From contig CAUJEQ010000021.1 of the NCBI GenBank assembly GCA_963169135.1, positions 1 to 8,762 of the forward strand: 8,762 bases of DNA, in the 5' to 3' direction. Position numbers and translations under genes: made by a program. Numbering within the stretch: position 1 is the stretch's first letter; each line of letters starts with the position of its first letter. Below are positions 1 to 6,496 of this stretch, piece after piece. Origin of the DNA: Chloroflexota bacterium. GTDB lineage: Bacteria > Chloroflexota > Dehalococcoidia > Tepidiformales > Tepidiformaceae. The notes under the pieces were generated by a model. That model was not told where the DNA came from and ran no database searches. It saw only the letters and a list, made by a program, of their open reading frames with translations.

Positions 1-1053
1 CCCGACCCGGACCCTCGCGAGCTGGACATGCTGCTCTCCACCGGGGAGCAGGTCTCGGTGGCGCTGCTCGCCATGGCACTGAAGAACCTGGGGCAGGAAG
101 CGGTCGGCCTCACGGGGCAACAGGCCGGGATCATCGCCCAGGGCCGCCACTACCAGGGGCGCATCTCGCGGGTCGAGGCGGACCGTGTGCGGGCCGAACT
201 CGCCGCCGGCCGCGTCCCCGTGGTCGCGGGCTACTGGGGCGTCAACGAGGACCAGGAAATTTTCACGCTCGGGCGCGGGGCCAGCGACACCACCGCCGTC
301 GCCCTGGCCATCGCCCTGGAGGCCGACCGCTGCGAGAACTGCAAGGATGTCGAGGGCGTCTACACCGCCGACCCCCGCATCGTCCCGACCGCCCGCAAGC
401 TGAAGGACATCAGCTACGAAGAGATGCTCGAACTGGCGACCCAGGGCTCGACCGTGATGCACAACCGGGCAGTCGAACTCGCCTCCGTCTACAACGTCCC
501 GATCCTGGTGACTTCGAGCATGGTCGAAGCGCCGGGTACCCTCATTCGAGGAGAAGAAGACTTGGAAGAACGAAACCGCGTGCGCGGCATCGCCCACGAC
601 TCCGATGTCGCGAAGGTCACCATCCGGCGGGTGCCGGACCAGCCTGGCATCGCCGCCAACATTTTCGAGCCGCTGGCGGAGGCCGGCGTCAGCGTCGACA
701 CCATCGTCCAGAACTCAAGCGAAGGGAACCTCACCGACCTGACGTTCACCCTCGCGCGCAAAGACCTGCGCAAGGCCGAATCGCTCATGCCGGCCATCTG
801 CGAAATCGTGGGCGCGCCCGAGTTCACCTCGGACGCCAACCTGGGAAAGGTCAGCATCGTGGGCGTGGGCATCCAGACAGCGCACGGCTACGCCGCCCGT
901 ATGTTCCGCGCGCTCTTCGACGCCGGGATCAACATCGAGCTGATCTCCACGAGCGAGATCCGGCTGACCTGCATCATTTCGGCCGACCGCGTCCACGATG
1001 CGGTCCGGGCCCTGCACACGGCGTTCGAACTGGAGACCGCCGTCACGGGCTGA
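1..1053 (+). CDS. lysC: Aspartate kinase, 3' part (5' end outside window)
   Basis: Aspartate kinase phosphorylates L-aspartate with ATP in the cytoplasm, the first step toward lysine, threonine, methionine and diaminopimelate. The frame is open from base 1 and encodes 350 residues up to TGA 1051-1053. About 65 N-terminal residues, including the KxGGTS nucleotide motif, are missing at the window edge, so the ATG at 28 is not the true start. Visible family motifs are LSTGEQVSVALL (about residues 12-23), TLGRGASDTTAVALA, DVEGVYTADPR, the ISYEEMLELA block, and two C-terminal ACT domains starting near AKVTIRRVPDQPG and GKVSIVGVG. The second ACT domain carries the STSEIR segment typical of the allosteric lysine/threonine-sensing module. 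This is the monofunctional form, with no homoserine dehydrogenase fusion. A possible internal start for a short regulatory subunit lies at 562. The PAP2 gene follows 7 nt downstream. The identification is firm; feedback specificity is not predictable from what is visible. Confidence 0.96.
   Translation, partial: PDPDPRELDMLLSTGEQVSVALLAMALKNLGQEAVGLTGQQAGIIAQGRHYQGRISRVEADRVRAELAAGRVPVVAGYWGVNEDQEIFTLGRGASDTTAVALAIALEADRCENCKDVEGVYTADPRIVPTARKLKDISYEEMLELATQGSTVMHNRAVELASVYNVPILVTSSMVEAPGTLIRGEEDLEERNRVRGIAHDSDVAKVTIRRVPDQPGIAANIFEPLAEAGVSVDTIVQNSSEGNLTDLTFTLARKDLRKAESLMPAICEIVGAPEFTSDANLGKVSIVGVGIQTAHGYAARMFRALFDAGINIELISTSEIRLTCIISADRVHDAVRALHTAFELETAVTG
548..564 (+). promoter_or_regulatory. 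Possible internal ribosome binding site and TTG start for an aspartate kinase beta subunit
   Basis: GAGGAG at 548-553 is followed after 8 nt by an in-frame TTG at 562-564, inside the aspartate kinase gene and just before the first ACT domain. Several bacteria (Bacillus, Corynebacterium, Thermus types) make an alpha2beta2 aspartate kinase whose beta subunit is translated from an internal start at this point. Initiation here would give about 163 residues holding only the two ACT domains. The GAGGAG could also simply be codons of a Glu-rich linker (RGEEDLEE), so this is a candidate, not a call. Confidence 0.4.
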
Positions 1054-1060
1054 TGCGCGC

Positions 1061-1711
1061 GTGAACGGGCAGGACGCATCCACGAATCAGCGCTGGATGC
1101 GGGCGCCCGTCCTCTTCGCTGCACTGGCCGTATGCGCGGTTGCGCTCTCGTGGCTCGCGCACGAGCGGGATCGGTTGCCAGGAGACCTCTGGCTCGCACG
1201 GCGGATCCAGGACTTGCCCGGCGCGTTCGAGACACCCGCCGAAGTCATGCGAGCAGCTACCACGACCTGGGTGGTGGTGCTGGTTGGCACCGCGATGGTG
1301 ACCGCGTTCGACTTCATGGGGCGGCGGCGGGCATGGCTCGTGTTCACGGTCATGCTGCTGGTGCTCCCGCCGACGCAGGCCGCCATCAAGAACCTGGTCG
1401 ATCGTCCGCGTCCAGATCCGTCTCTCATCGAGCGACGGGCGATGTTCACGAGCGAAAGTTTCCCGTCGGGACACGTCTTCGGGGGGACGGTGGTGTTCCT
1501 GCTCGCGGCGTGGTTGGTCGCGGGCCGGTTCCCGGCGGGCTGGCCGCGGGCGGCTGTGTGGGCCGTCGCGGTGGCTGCCTGCGCCCTCGGCGGGATTGCC
1601 AACGTGTACGAAGGCGTGCACTGGCCGAGCGACGTGCTCGGCGGGTACCTGTGGGCAGGCGTCCTGCTGGTTGGCGCGTGGTTCATGGTCCGCGCGGTGC
1701 AACGCCGCTGA
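1061..1711 (+). CDS. PAP2-family membrane phosphatase with altered third motif
   Basis: This is a 216-residue integral membrane protein of the type 2 phosphatidic acid phosphatase (PAP2) superfamily, which dephosphorylates lipid phosphates such as phosphatidic acid, undecaprenyl diphosphate or phosphatidylglycerol phosphate. From the GTG start, motif 1 (K-x6-RP) has K110 and R117-P118, and motif 2 is PSGH at 135-138 with the catalytic-type His138. Motif 3 (normally SR-x5-H-x3-D) keeps H187 and D191 but reads A180-N181 in place of Ser-Arg. About six hydrophobic segments are visible, beginning near residue 15. GTG 1061 is chosen because it lies 7 nt after the aspartate kinase stop. There is no clear Shine-Dalgarno, and ATG 1097 is an alternative that removes 12 residues. 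A three-codon frame starting in TGATG at 1053 ends in a TGA overlapping this GTG, so re-initiation is possible. The stop abuts the convergent ATPase gene. The substrate cannot be inferred. Confidence 0.87.
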   Translation: MNGQDASTNQRWMRAPVLFAALAVCAVALSWLAHERDRLPGDLWLARRIQDLPGAFETPAEVMRAATTTWVVVLVGTAMVTAFDFMGRRRAWLVFTVMLLVLPPTQAAIKNLVDRPRPDPSLIERRAMFTSESFPSGHVFGGTVVFLLAAWLVAGRFPAGWPRAAVWAVAVAACALGGIANVYEGVHWPSDVLGGYLWAGVLLVGAWFMVRAVQRR

Positions 1712-2737
1712 CTACCCCGCAGGCGGATAGGCGGGGACGGCCTGCCGCACCGTCACGCAGAAGTGGTCCTCGAATGCCTGGGGAGCCGTACTGGCAATCG
1801 TCATCGCGATCGGCGTGCCATCGGGCGCTGCCAGCGTCAGCCGCGAATGCGCTCCCTCGAAGCGCCGGGCAGAAACGCGGACCGCCACGCCGGGCGCCGG
1901 CATGATCCACTCGGGCCGGACAAGCACCTGGCAACGGCCTTCGAACGAGTTCGCCAGAGTCACGATACCCAGCGGGGTCTCCGCCGTGCCGCCGCTGGCC
2001 GTGGCGCTCAGGAATTGGGCCTCGCCGCCGTAGCCCGCCGCCGCCCAGTTCGCGGGCCGGAAGTAGAGGTCCCGGGGCGTCGCGAACTCGATGACCTTCC
2101 CGGCCTCCATCACGGCGATGCGGTCGGCGATGGCCATGGCGTCCGCGCGATCGTGGGTGACCAACACGGCCGTCATCGACTCGGCCCGGAGGATCGCCGC
2201 AACGTCCTCCCGCATGGCCAAGCGGAGCCCCGCGTCCAGATTCGAGAACGGCTCGTCCAGCAGGAGCACGCGGGGGCGTGGCGCGAGCGAGCGCAGGAGC
2301 GCGACCCGCTGCTGCTGCCCGCCCGAGAGCTGGTGCGGGTAGCGGCCCGCGAGCCCCTCGAGCTGGCCCGTGCGGATAAGTTCTTCGACCCGGGCCGCCG
2401 CGCCGCGCCCGAGACCATAGGCGATGTTCGCCTCGACCGTCTGGTTGGGGAAGAGGGCGTATTCCTGGAAGACAAGGCCGACCGAACGGCGGTGGGCGGG
2501 GATGCTCGTGGAAGGGCTTTCGACCAGGCGGCCGCCAATCCGGATCTCCCCCGCGGTGGCGCGCTCGAATCCGGCGATGGCGCGGAGGAGGGTCGTCTTG
2601 CCACTGCCGCTGCGGCCCAGGAGGGCGACGATCTCGCCCGCAGCCACGGCCAGGTTGGCGCCATCAACCGCGCGCAGAGAGCCGAAGCGCACTTCGACGC
2701 CCTCGCAGGTCAGCGGTTCAGGATTCGAGCGATCCAA
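1712..2737 (-). CDS. fbpC: ABC transporter ATP-binding protein, ferric iron (Fbp/Fut) type
   Basis: This is the cytoplasmic ATPase of the importer encoded upstream. It has 341 residues, close to the roughly 350 usual for the FbpC/PotA-like subfamily. All nucleotide-binding motifs are intact: Walker A GRSGSGKTT (41-49), Q-loop Gln91, signature LSGGQ (137-141), Walker B ending D161-E162, D-loop SNLD (165-168) and H-loop His195. About 100 C-terminal residues resemble the TOBE-like extension of this subfamily. The start is TTG at 2735-2737, supported by GGAGGGG 5 nt upstream. It lies within the permease gene, overlapping its end by 20 nt, so translation is probably coupled. There is no room for a terminator after the stop, because TAG at 1712-1714 directly abuts the convergent PAP2 stop. 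Assignment to iron rests on the neighbouring binding protein. Related ATPases serve spermidine, thiamine or sulfate, so this gene alone would not decide the substrate. Confidence 0.92.
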   Translation of the reverse strand: MDRSNPEPLTCEGVEVRFGSLRAVDGANLAVAAGEIVALLGRSGSGKTTLLRAIAGFERATAGEIRIGGRLVESPSTSIPAHRRSVGLVFQEYALFPNQTVEANIAYGLGRGAAARVEELIRTGQLEGLAGRYPHQLSGGQQQRVALLRSLAPRPRVLLLDEPFSNLDAGLRLAMREDVAAILRAESMTAVLVTHDRADAMAIADRIAVMEAGKVIEFATPRDLYFRPANWAAAGYGGEAQFLSATASGGTAETPLGIVTLANSFEGRCQVLVRPEWIMPAPGVAVRVSARRFEGAHSRLTLAAPDGTPIAMTIASTAPQAFEDHFCVTVRQAVPAYPPAG

Positions 2738-4313
2738 GGTCGCCCCTCCAGCTCAGCAAAGCCACGGGAATCGCTGCCAGGCCGACGAGCACCAGTGCCG
2801 GCAGCGCCGCCCCAGCGTACAGCGCGTCGGTGCTTCGGCTCCAGACGAGGCCGGGCAGCGTCTCGTAGCCCGGAGGGCTGAGCAGGAGGGTGGCCGGGAG
2901 CTCCTTCATGACCGTCAGGAACACCAGCAGTCCCGCCGAGGCCATACCCGGCCGCGCGAGCGGGATCGTCACCGAAGCCAGCACCCGGAGCGGCGAACGG
3001 CCGAGCGACGCGCCCGCGTCTTCGAGCCTGCGTGGCTGCCGGAGCAGCGAGGCCCGCAGCGCCGACAGGGCATTCGGGAGGAAGAGGATGACGTACGCGA
3101 GGAGAAGCATCCAGGTCGTCTGGTACAGGTCGCGCGCGTAACTGATGCCGAAGAAGACGAGGGCGAGGGCGACGACCACCCCCGGGAGCGCATGGGTCAG
3201 ATAGGCGGCCTGTTCCATGACCGTTCCGAACGGGCTGGTGTAGCGCGCGGCCAGGATGGCGACGGGGAGCGCAAGCAGGACGGTGAGGATCGCCCCACCG
3301 GCGGCCATGGCGACGGAGTGGCGGGCGGCCAGGCCAATCTCCGGGAAGTTGGCGTCCGCCTGGATGCCCTTCAGCAGCCAGTAACCCAGCACGCCCAGGG
3401 GCAGACCCAGCGAGAGCAGGGCGATCAACGCCAGGAACCCGGCCGCGGGCCACTTCCACCTGCCCAGCGGCACAGGACGCATCAGCGACTGGCGGCGGGA
3501 TGCGCGCCGGCCCATCCGGCCGCGGACCGTAAGCTCGGCGGCGAGGATGGCGGCGGCGACCATCGCCAGCATCGCCCCGAGGACGGCCGCCCCCGTGCGG
3601 TCGAACGAGGTCTGGTATTCGACGAAGATCGAGCGCGTGAAGGTGTCGTAGTTCAGCGTCGAGACGGCGCCGAAGTCGCTCAGGGTGTAGAGCACGACGA
3701 GCAGGACTCCGGCGGCGATCGCGGGCACGAGACCGGGAACGACGACCCGGAAGAACGTGCGCAACGGGCCCACGCCAAGGGAACGAGAGGCCTCTTCCTC
3801 GGAGACGTCGGCGGTGGCGAAGGCGGCGCGAAGGACCAGGTAGACGTAGGGGAAGCTGGCAGCGGTGAGCGTGAAGGCGGAACCCCAGAAGCCGTAGATC
3901 TCGGGCAGGCGTTCGACGCCCAGGGGTTCGAGCCAGCCCTGGAGCGTGCCCCGCGGACCCAGGAAGTCCACCACGGTCATGGCCATGATGTAGGAGGGGA
4001 TGGCGAGCGGGGCGGCCATCAGCACGGCCCACAGGCGCCGGCCGGGGAGCGCTGCCCGCGTGGTCAGCCACGCCGCCGGGACGGCGACAAGCACCGAGGC
4101 GCACGCCACGACCAGCGCGAGCGTGAGGCTCCGCACCATCAACGGGGCCGCGGAGTTCTCAAGAGCGCGCGCCCACGGATCCCAGCCGCGCTCGGTGCTG
4201 CGCTTCGCCAGGTACCATGCGGGAATGAACGTGGCAGCGACGACAAGCAGCCCCGGCAGCCAGATAGCTGCCGGGGCCGTGCGACTTCGCGGCCGGAAGA
4301 CCCGGGCCACCAT
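2718..4313 (-). CDS. fbpB: ABC transporter permease, two fused transmembrane domains, ferric iron type
   Basis: This 531-residue inner-membrane protein forms the translocation path of the importer. It consists of two homologous BPD-type permease domains in one chain, as in FbpB/FutB/SfuB proteins, which run to about 500-550 residues. Hydrophobic segments are seen around residues 17-35, 61-83, 94-118, 144-165, 191-213, 240-260, 288-312, 332-356, 370-392, 400-420, 452-478 and 498-520, giving about twelve helices. Each half carries an EAA coupling loop that contacts the ATPase: one at about 172-193 (core EEEASRSLGVGP) and one at about 430-451 (core LEDAGASLGRSP). The ATG at 4311-4313 begins 2 nt after the binding-protein stop and has no strong ribosome site, so coupling is likely. 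The 3' end overlaps the ATPase start by 20 nt. The protein is complete. Family assignment is firm; iron as substrate is inferred from the binding protein. Confidence 0.92.
   Translation of the reverse strand: MVARVFRPRSRTAPAAIWLPGLLVVAATFIPAWYLAKRSTERGWDPWARALENSAAPLMVRSLTLALVVACASVLVAVPAAWLTTRAALPGRRLWAVLMAAPLAIPSYIMAMTVVDFLGPRGTLQGWLEPLGVERLPEIYGFWGSAFTLTAASFPYVYLVLRAAFATADVSEEEASRSLGVGPLRTFFRVVVPGLVPAIAAGVLLVVLYTLSDFGAVSTLNYDTFTRSIFVEYQTSFDRTGAAVLGAMLAMVAAAILAAELTVRGRMGRRASRRQSLMRPVPLGRWKWPAAGFLALIALLSLGLPLGVLGYWLLKGIQADANFPEIGLAARHSVAMAAGGAILTVLLALPVAILAARYTSPFGTVMEQAAYLTHALPGVVVALALVFFGISYARDLYQTTWMLLLAYVILFLPNALSALRASLLRQPRRLEDAGASLGRSPLRVLASVTIPLARPGMASAGLLVFLTVMKELPATLLLSPPGYETLPGLVWSRSTDALYAGAALPALVLVGLAAIPVALLSWRGDLGSLES
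2738..2749 (-). promoter_or_regulatory. Strong Shine-Dalgarno supporting the TTG start of the ATPase gene
   Basis: On the minus strand GGAGGGG (2749-2743) lies 5 nt upstream of TTG 2737-2735. It sits inside the last codons of the permease gene and is the best Shine-Dalgarno match in the operon. It decides the rare TTG start; no ATG or GTG near this point has comparable support. Confidence 0.7.
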
Positions 4314-4315
4314 CG

Positions 4316-5401
4316 CTACTTCAGGACGCCCGTGGAACGCAGCAAGGAGAGCGTGCCCTGAAGGTCTTGCAGGTCCGAGAGGTCGAGGTCCGGGGGCTGG
4401 AGTTCGGCCAGCGGCTTGAGCCGGCTATCCGCCGCGACTCCATCCGCGAGCGGGTACTCGAAGGTCTGTTCCGAGAAATACTTCTGGGCCGGCTCGCCAA
4501 GGAGGTACTGGACGAACGCGCGGGCCGCGGACTTGTTGGGAGCATCCTTGAGAATCCCGGCCCCGGCCAGGTTCACCAGCGAGCCGGGATCGCCCGCGGC
4601 GGTGTAATGGTTGCGGGCCTTGAAGCCCTCGCCCTGGTCCTTCAGGAACCCGTAGAGGTAATAGTGGTTCACCAGCCCGAGCTGGATTTCGCCGGCCGCG
4701 ACAGCGCTAACGATGGCCTTGTTGTCCTTGTAGCTCTTCACGTCGTTCTTGACCATGCCCTCGAGCCAGGCCTTCGCGCCATCCTCGCCCTCGAGCTGGC
4801 GGAGGCCCGTGACGAAGGCCTGGAACGAGGCGTTCGTGGGCGCCCAGCCGACTTTGCCTTTCCACGTTTCCGCGGTCAGGTCCTTCACCGAGTTCGGGAG
4901 CTTCTCGGCGGTCACCAGGTCAGGGTTGTAGACGATGACCCGGGCACGGCCGCTCACACCGACCCAGGAGTTGTCACCGGCCCGGTAGGTGGCCGCCACG
5001 AGGTTGGTGATCGAAGCGGGGAGCTCCTCGAACGCGCCCGTGGCCTTGAGGGCGCCAAGCGCGCCCGCGTCCTGGGCGAAGAACACGTCCGCCGGCGACT
5101 TCGAGCCTTCTTCGGCGATCAGGGCGGCCAGCTCGGCGGTGTCGCCGTACTTCACCTTGACGGCGATACCGGTGTCCTTCGTGAACTGCTCGAACAGCGG
5201 CTTCACGAGCGATTCGCCACGGCCTGAATAGACCGTGATGGAGCCGGACGGCTTCGCGGTCGCCGTCGCCGTGGCAGGGGCGGTGGTTGCGGTGGCAGCG
5301 TCACCGCCCGCCGAGTCGTCATCATCGTCGCCGCCACAGGCGACAGCGAGGAGGGGGATGGCCGCGACGGCGGCGAAGAGGAGGAGTCGGGAGAGCTTCA
5401 T
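4316..5401 (-). CDS. fbpA: Iron(III) ABC transporter substrate-binding lipoprotein
   Basis: This 361-residue extracytoplasmic lipoprotein would capture ferric iron and deliver it to the permease. The N-terminus is a lipoprotein signal: Lys/Arg at residues 2-5, a hydrophobic core, and lipobox LAVAC with the lipidated Cys at 22. A low-complexity Asp5 stretch and Thr/Ala-rich linker (about 23-52) precede the folded domain. That domain opens with ITVYSGRGE (55-63), the usual first strand of FbpA/FutA-type binding proteins, and contains the consecutive tyrosines Y247-Y248 in VNHYYLYGF. This Tyr pair coordinates Fe(III) in the family. ADVFFAQDAGALGAL (104-118) is also family-typical. The ATG at 5399-5401 has only a weak ribosome site. 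Upstream lies a sigma70-like promoter covered by a 16-bp palindrome. It is the first gene of the operon. Relatives can bind other ligands, but the Tyr pair favours iron; siderophore independence is inference. Confidence 0.93.
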   Translation of the reverse strand: MKLSRLLLFAAVAAIPLLAVACGGDDDDDSAGGDAATATTAPATATATAKPSGSITVYSGRGESLVKPLFEQFTKDTGIAVKVKYGDTAELAALIAEEGSKSPADVFFAQDAGALGALKATGAFEELPASITNLVAATYRAGDNSWVGVSGRARVIVYNPDLVTAEKLPNSVKDLTAETWKGKVGWAPTNASFQAFVTGLRQLEGEDGAKAWLEGMVKNDVKSYKDNKAIVSAVAAGEIQLGLVNHYYLYGFLKDQGEGFKARNHYTAAGDPGSLVNLAGAGILKDAPNKSAARAFVQYLLGEPAQKYFSEQTFEYPLADGVAADSRLKPLAELQPPDLDLSDLQDLQGTLSLLRSTGVLK

Positions 5402-5442
5402 CGGAGTGGCGAACCGCCTGAGGTAAGAGTGTCGATGCGCAG

Positions 5443-5471
5443 ATATTAGGCATGCCTAATTCTTTGTGCAA
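5443..5471 (-). promoter_or_regulatory. Predicted sigma70-like promoter of the iron transporter operon
   Basis: Reading the minus strand, TTGCAC (5471-5466) and TAATAT (5448-5443) are separated by exactly 17 bp. The matches to consensus are partial (3 of 6 and 4 of 6). Transcription would start near 5436, leaving a leader of about 35 nt before the ATG at 5401. The optimal spacing, AT-rich setting in a GC-rich region, and the palindrome placed over the spacer and -10 support the call. Confidence 0.6.
5445..5460. promoter_or_regulatory. Perfect 16-bp palindrome, probable operator of a metal-responsive repressor
   Basis: ATTAGGCATGCCTAAT is identical to its reverse complement and does not extend further at either end. 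It fills most of the -35/-10 spacer and overlaps four bases of the -10, an ideal position for repression. The half-site TTAGG...CCTAA matches the outer arms of the DtxR/IdeR-type box, whose consensus is TTAGGTTAGSCTAACCTAA, but the arms here are only 4 bp apart instead of 9. It does not resemble a Fur box. A DtxR/MntR-like metal repressor is inferred; none is encoded in the window. Confidence 0.6.
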
Positions 5472-5668
5472 GTGGTATCTAAACCCGGGGGCCCGGCACG
5501 GCTCCCCCGCGTCGATGCTGAAGCTCCCGGGCTGAGTGGCGCACCCCCATCCTGCCCCCGCGATCGAGCCGGAAGGCGAGGCAGGTTGCCGCAACGCCGC
5601 ACGTGCTGAGCGTTTACTTAGCTTGCAGACGTATGACAAGGGGCGACACTGATCTTGCGGGAACGACT

Positions 5669-5678
5669 GGGGGGGGGG
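5669..5678 (+). repeat. Homopolymer of ten G residues
   Basis: Ten consecutive G bases lie 56 nt upstream of the ATG at 5735. Runs of this length are prone to slippage in replication and are used as phase-variation switches in some bacteria; they are also error-prone in sequencing. Here the run would fall in the leader or promoter of the two exported-protein genes. If translation instead began at the ATG at 5603, the run would be inside the coding frame. Confidence 0.8.
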
Positions 5679-5734
5679 ATAGCGTCCGGTGTGGGTGGTG
5701 GAGTTGTATTTCCTTTTTTGGCAAGGGGTGGAGG

Positions 5735-6496
5735 ATGCGACTCATTCGGAAACCGACGGTGATTCTCATCCTGGCGATCGCTGTGATCGGGACCGCAACG
5801 TTTACGGCCACGTACACGATGCGGGGATCCGACAGAGTGTCCCGCGCGACGACCGGAGCAACGCCGCCCGACCATACGGTCACGCCGGCACCGAACACAA
5901 CGCCAGACACTTCACAGCCGTTCTGGTATCAGCCATTCGTCAATCAGGATGCCCAGCGCCAGCCGTTTCGCGGGGAGCTAAACGGACTCGAGGTCGATCC
6001 GTATTGGCAGGGCAGGACCGGGTTCGAGCTCTGCCCGGGGACGGGACTGGAGCCGGCACCACCGCGGGCGGAGATCTCTGTCGCTACAGCCCCCGGGCCT
6101 TTGCGTGTGGACCCTGAATCGATGCCATCCGGAGTGGTGCCATCAAACGTCCCTGATGTCTTTCTCTGCGGGGAGGAACTGTTCGAAATCGCCTGGACCT
6201 TCGCGGTCTCGCCCGGCACCCCAGATGTTAACGAGGGGGGCAGCGGGCTGCTGGTTCATCGTATCCGAGGTCGCGAGCCCATTACCTACGGATCCCCCAG
6301 GGAGCGGTGGTTCGAATCCACGGTCAACGGTATACCCGTCGTCGTCTCCCGGCCGATCGTCTCGGTGGGAAACAAACAGTTCGGAGGGTGCTTCCTCGCC
6401 GGCTACAACCCGGAAACAGACGTGTTAACAACGATCTCCGGCCTGGCAGCCAACGAAGGTTTTTGCCTCCAGGTCGCAGCAGCGGTGATGAAATGA
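5735..6496 (+). CDS. Unrecognised membrane-anchored exported protein
   Basis: I do not recognise this 253-residue protein. MRLIRK is followed by a single hydrophobic stretch (about residues 7-27) fitting an uncleaved anchor or a signal peptide; there is no lipobox. A Thr/Pro-rich linker (about 39-62) follows, then a putative extracellular domain with four cysteines (100, 145, 219, 244). The last 50 residues (VVVSRPIVSV to the C-terminus) loosely recall the small C-terminal alpha/beta domains of some anti-sigma-like exported proteins, which is impression only. ATG 5735 is preferred: it places the hydrophobic segment at the N-terminus, and AAGGGG (5723-5728) lies 6 nt upstream with GGAGG directly abutting it. 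The frame is open back to an ATG at 5603, but that start would put 44 poorly structured residues first. It overlaps the next gene by ATGA. GC is lower than in the flanking genes, which suggests transfer or a lineage-specific origin. Confidence 0.72.
   Translation: MRLIRKPTVILILAIAVIGTATFTATYTMRGSDRVSRATTGATPPDHTVTPAPNTTPDTSQPFWYQPFVNQDAQRQPFRGELNGLEVDPYWQGRTGFELCPGTGLEPAPPRAEISVATAPGPLRVDPESMPSGVVPSNVPDVFLCGEELFEIAWTFAVSPGTPDVNEGGSGLLVHRIRGREPITYGSPRERWFESTVNGIPVVVSRPIVSVGNKQFGGCFLAGYNPETDVLTTISGLAANEGFCLQVAAAVMK

Larger units (their letters stand above)
5402..5734. other. Intergenic region between divergent transporter operon and exported-protein pair (333 nt)
   Basis: No convincing gene is seen here. 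The left part (5402-5471) is the promoter, palindrome and leader of the transporter operon. At 5487-5508 there is a GC-rich inverted repeat (GGGGG ... CCCCC, with an inner CCG-gca-CGG), without a T-run on either strand, so it is not called a terminator. At 5585-5595 there is a small palindrome, GTTGC-C-GCAAC. A G10 run lies at 5669-5678 and a T6 run near 5714. I could not assign a convincing -35/-10 pair for the rightward genes. Confidence 0.6.

Noticed and set aside
2424..4361. A 645-codon open frame on the + strand, opposite the permease gene
   Set aside because: It lies antisense to a gene with clear membrane segments and EAA motifs. Its translation is charged, low in hydrophobic residues and rich in Arg/Gly/Gln/Glu, the usual result of reading a high-GC gene on its other strand.
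4367..5227. A 286-codon + strand frame opposite the binding-protein gene; similar frames at 1763-2881 and 7198-8013
   Set aside because: All are antisense to well-supported genes, show no family motifs and have no good ribosome sites; they are explained by GC-driven lack of stop codons.
5487..5508. GC-rich inverted repeat upstream of the transporter promoter
   Set aside because: It has no T-run and follows no gene on either strand. It could be structural or chance in GC-rich DNA, so it is noted only within the intergenic entry.
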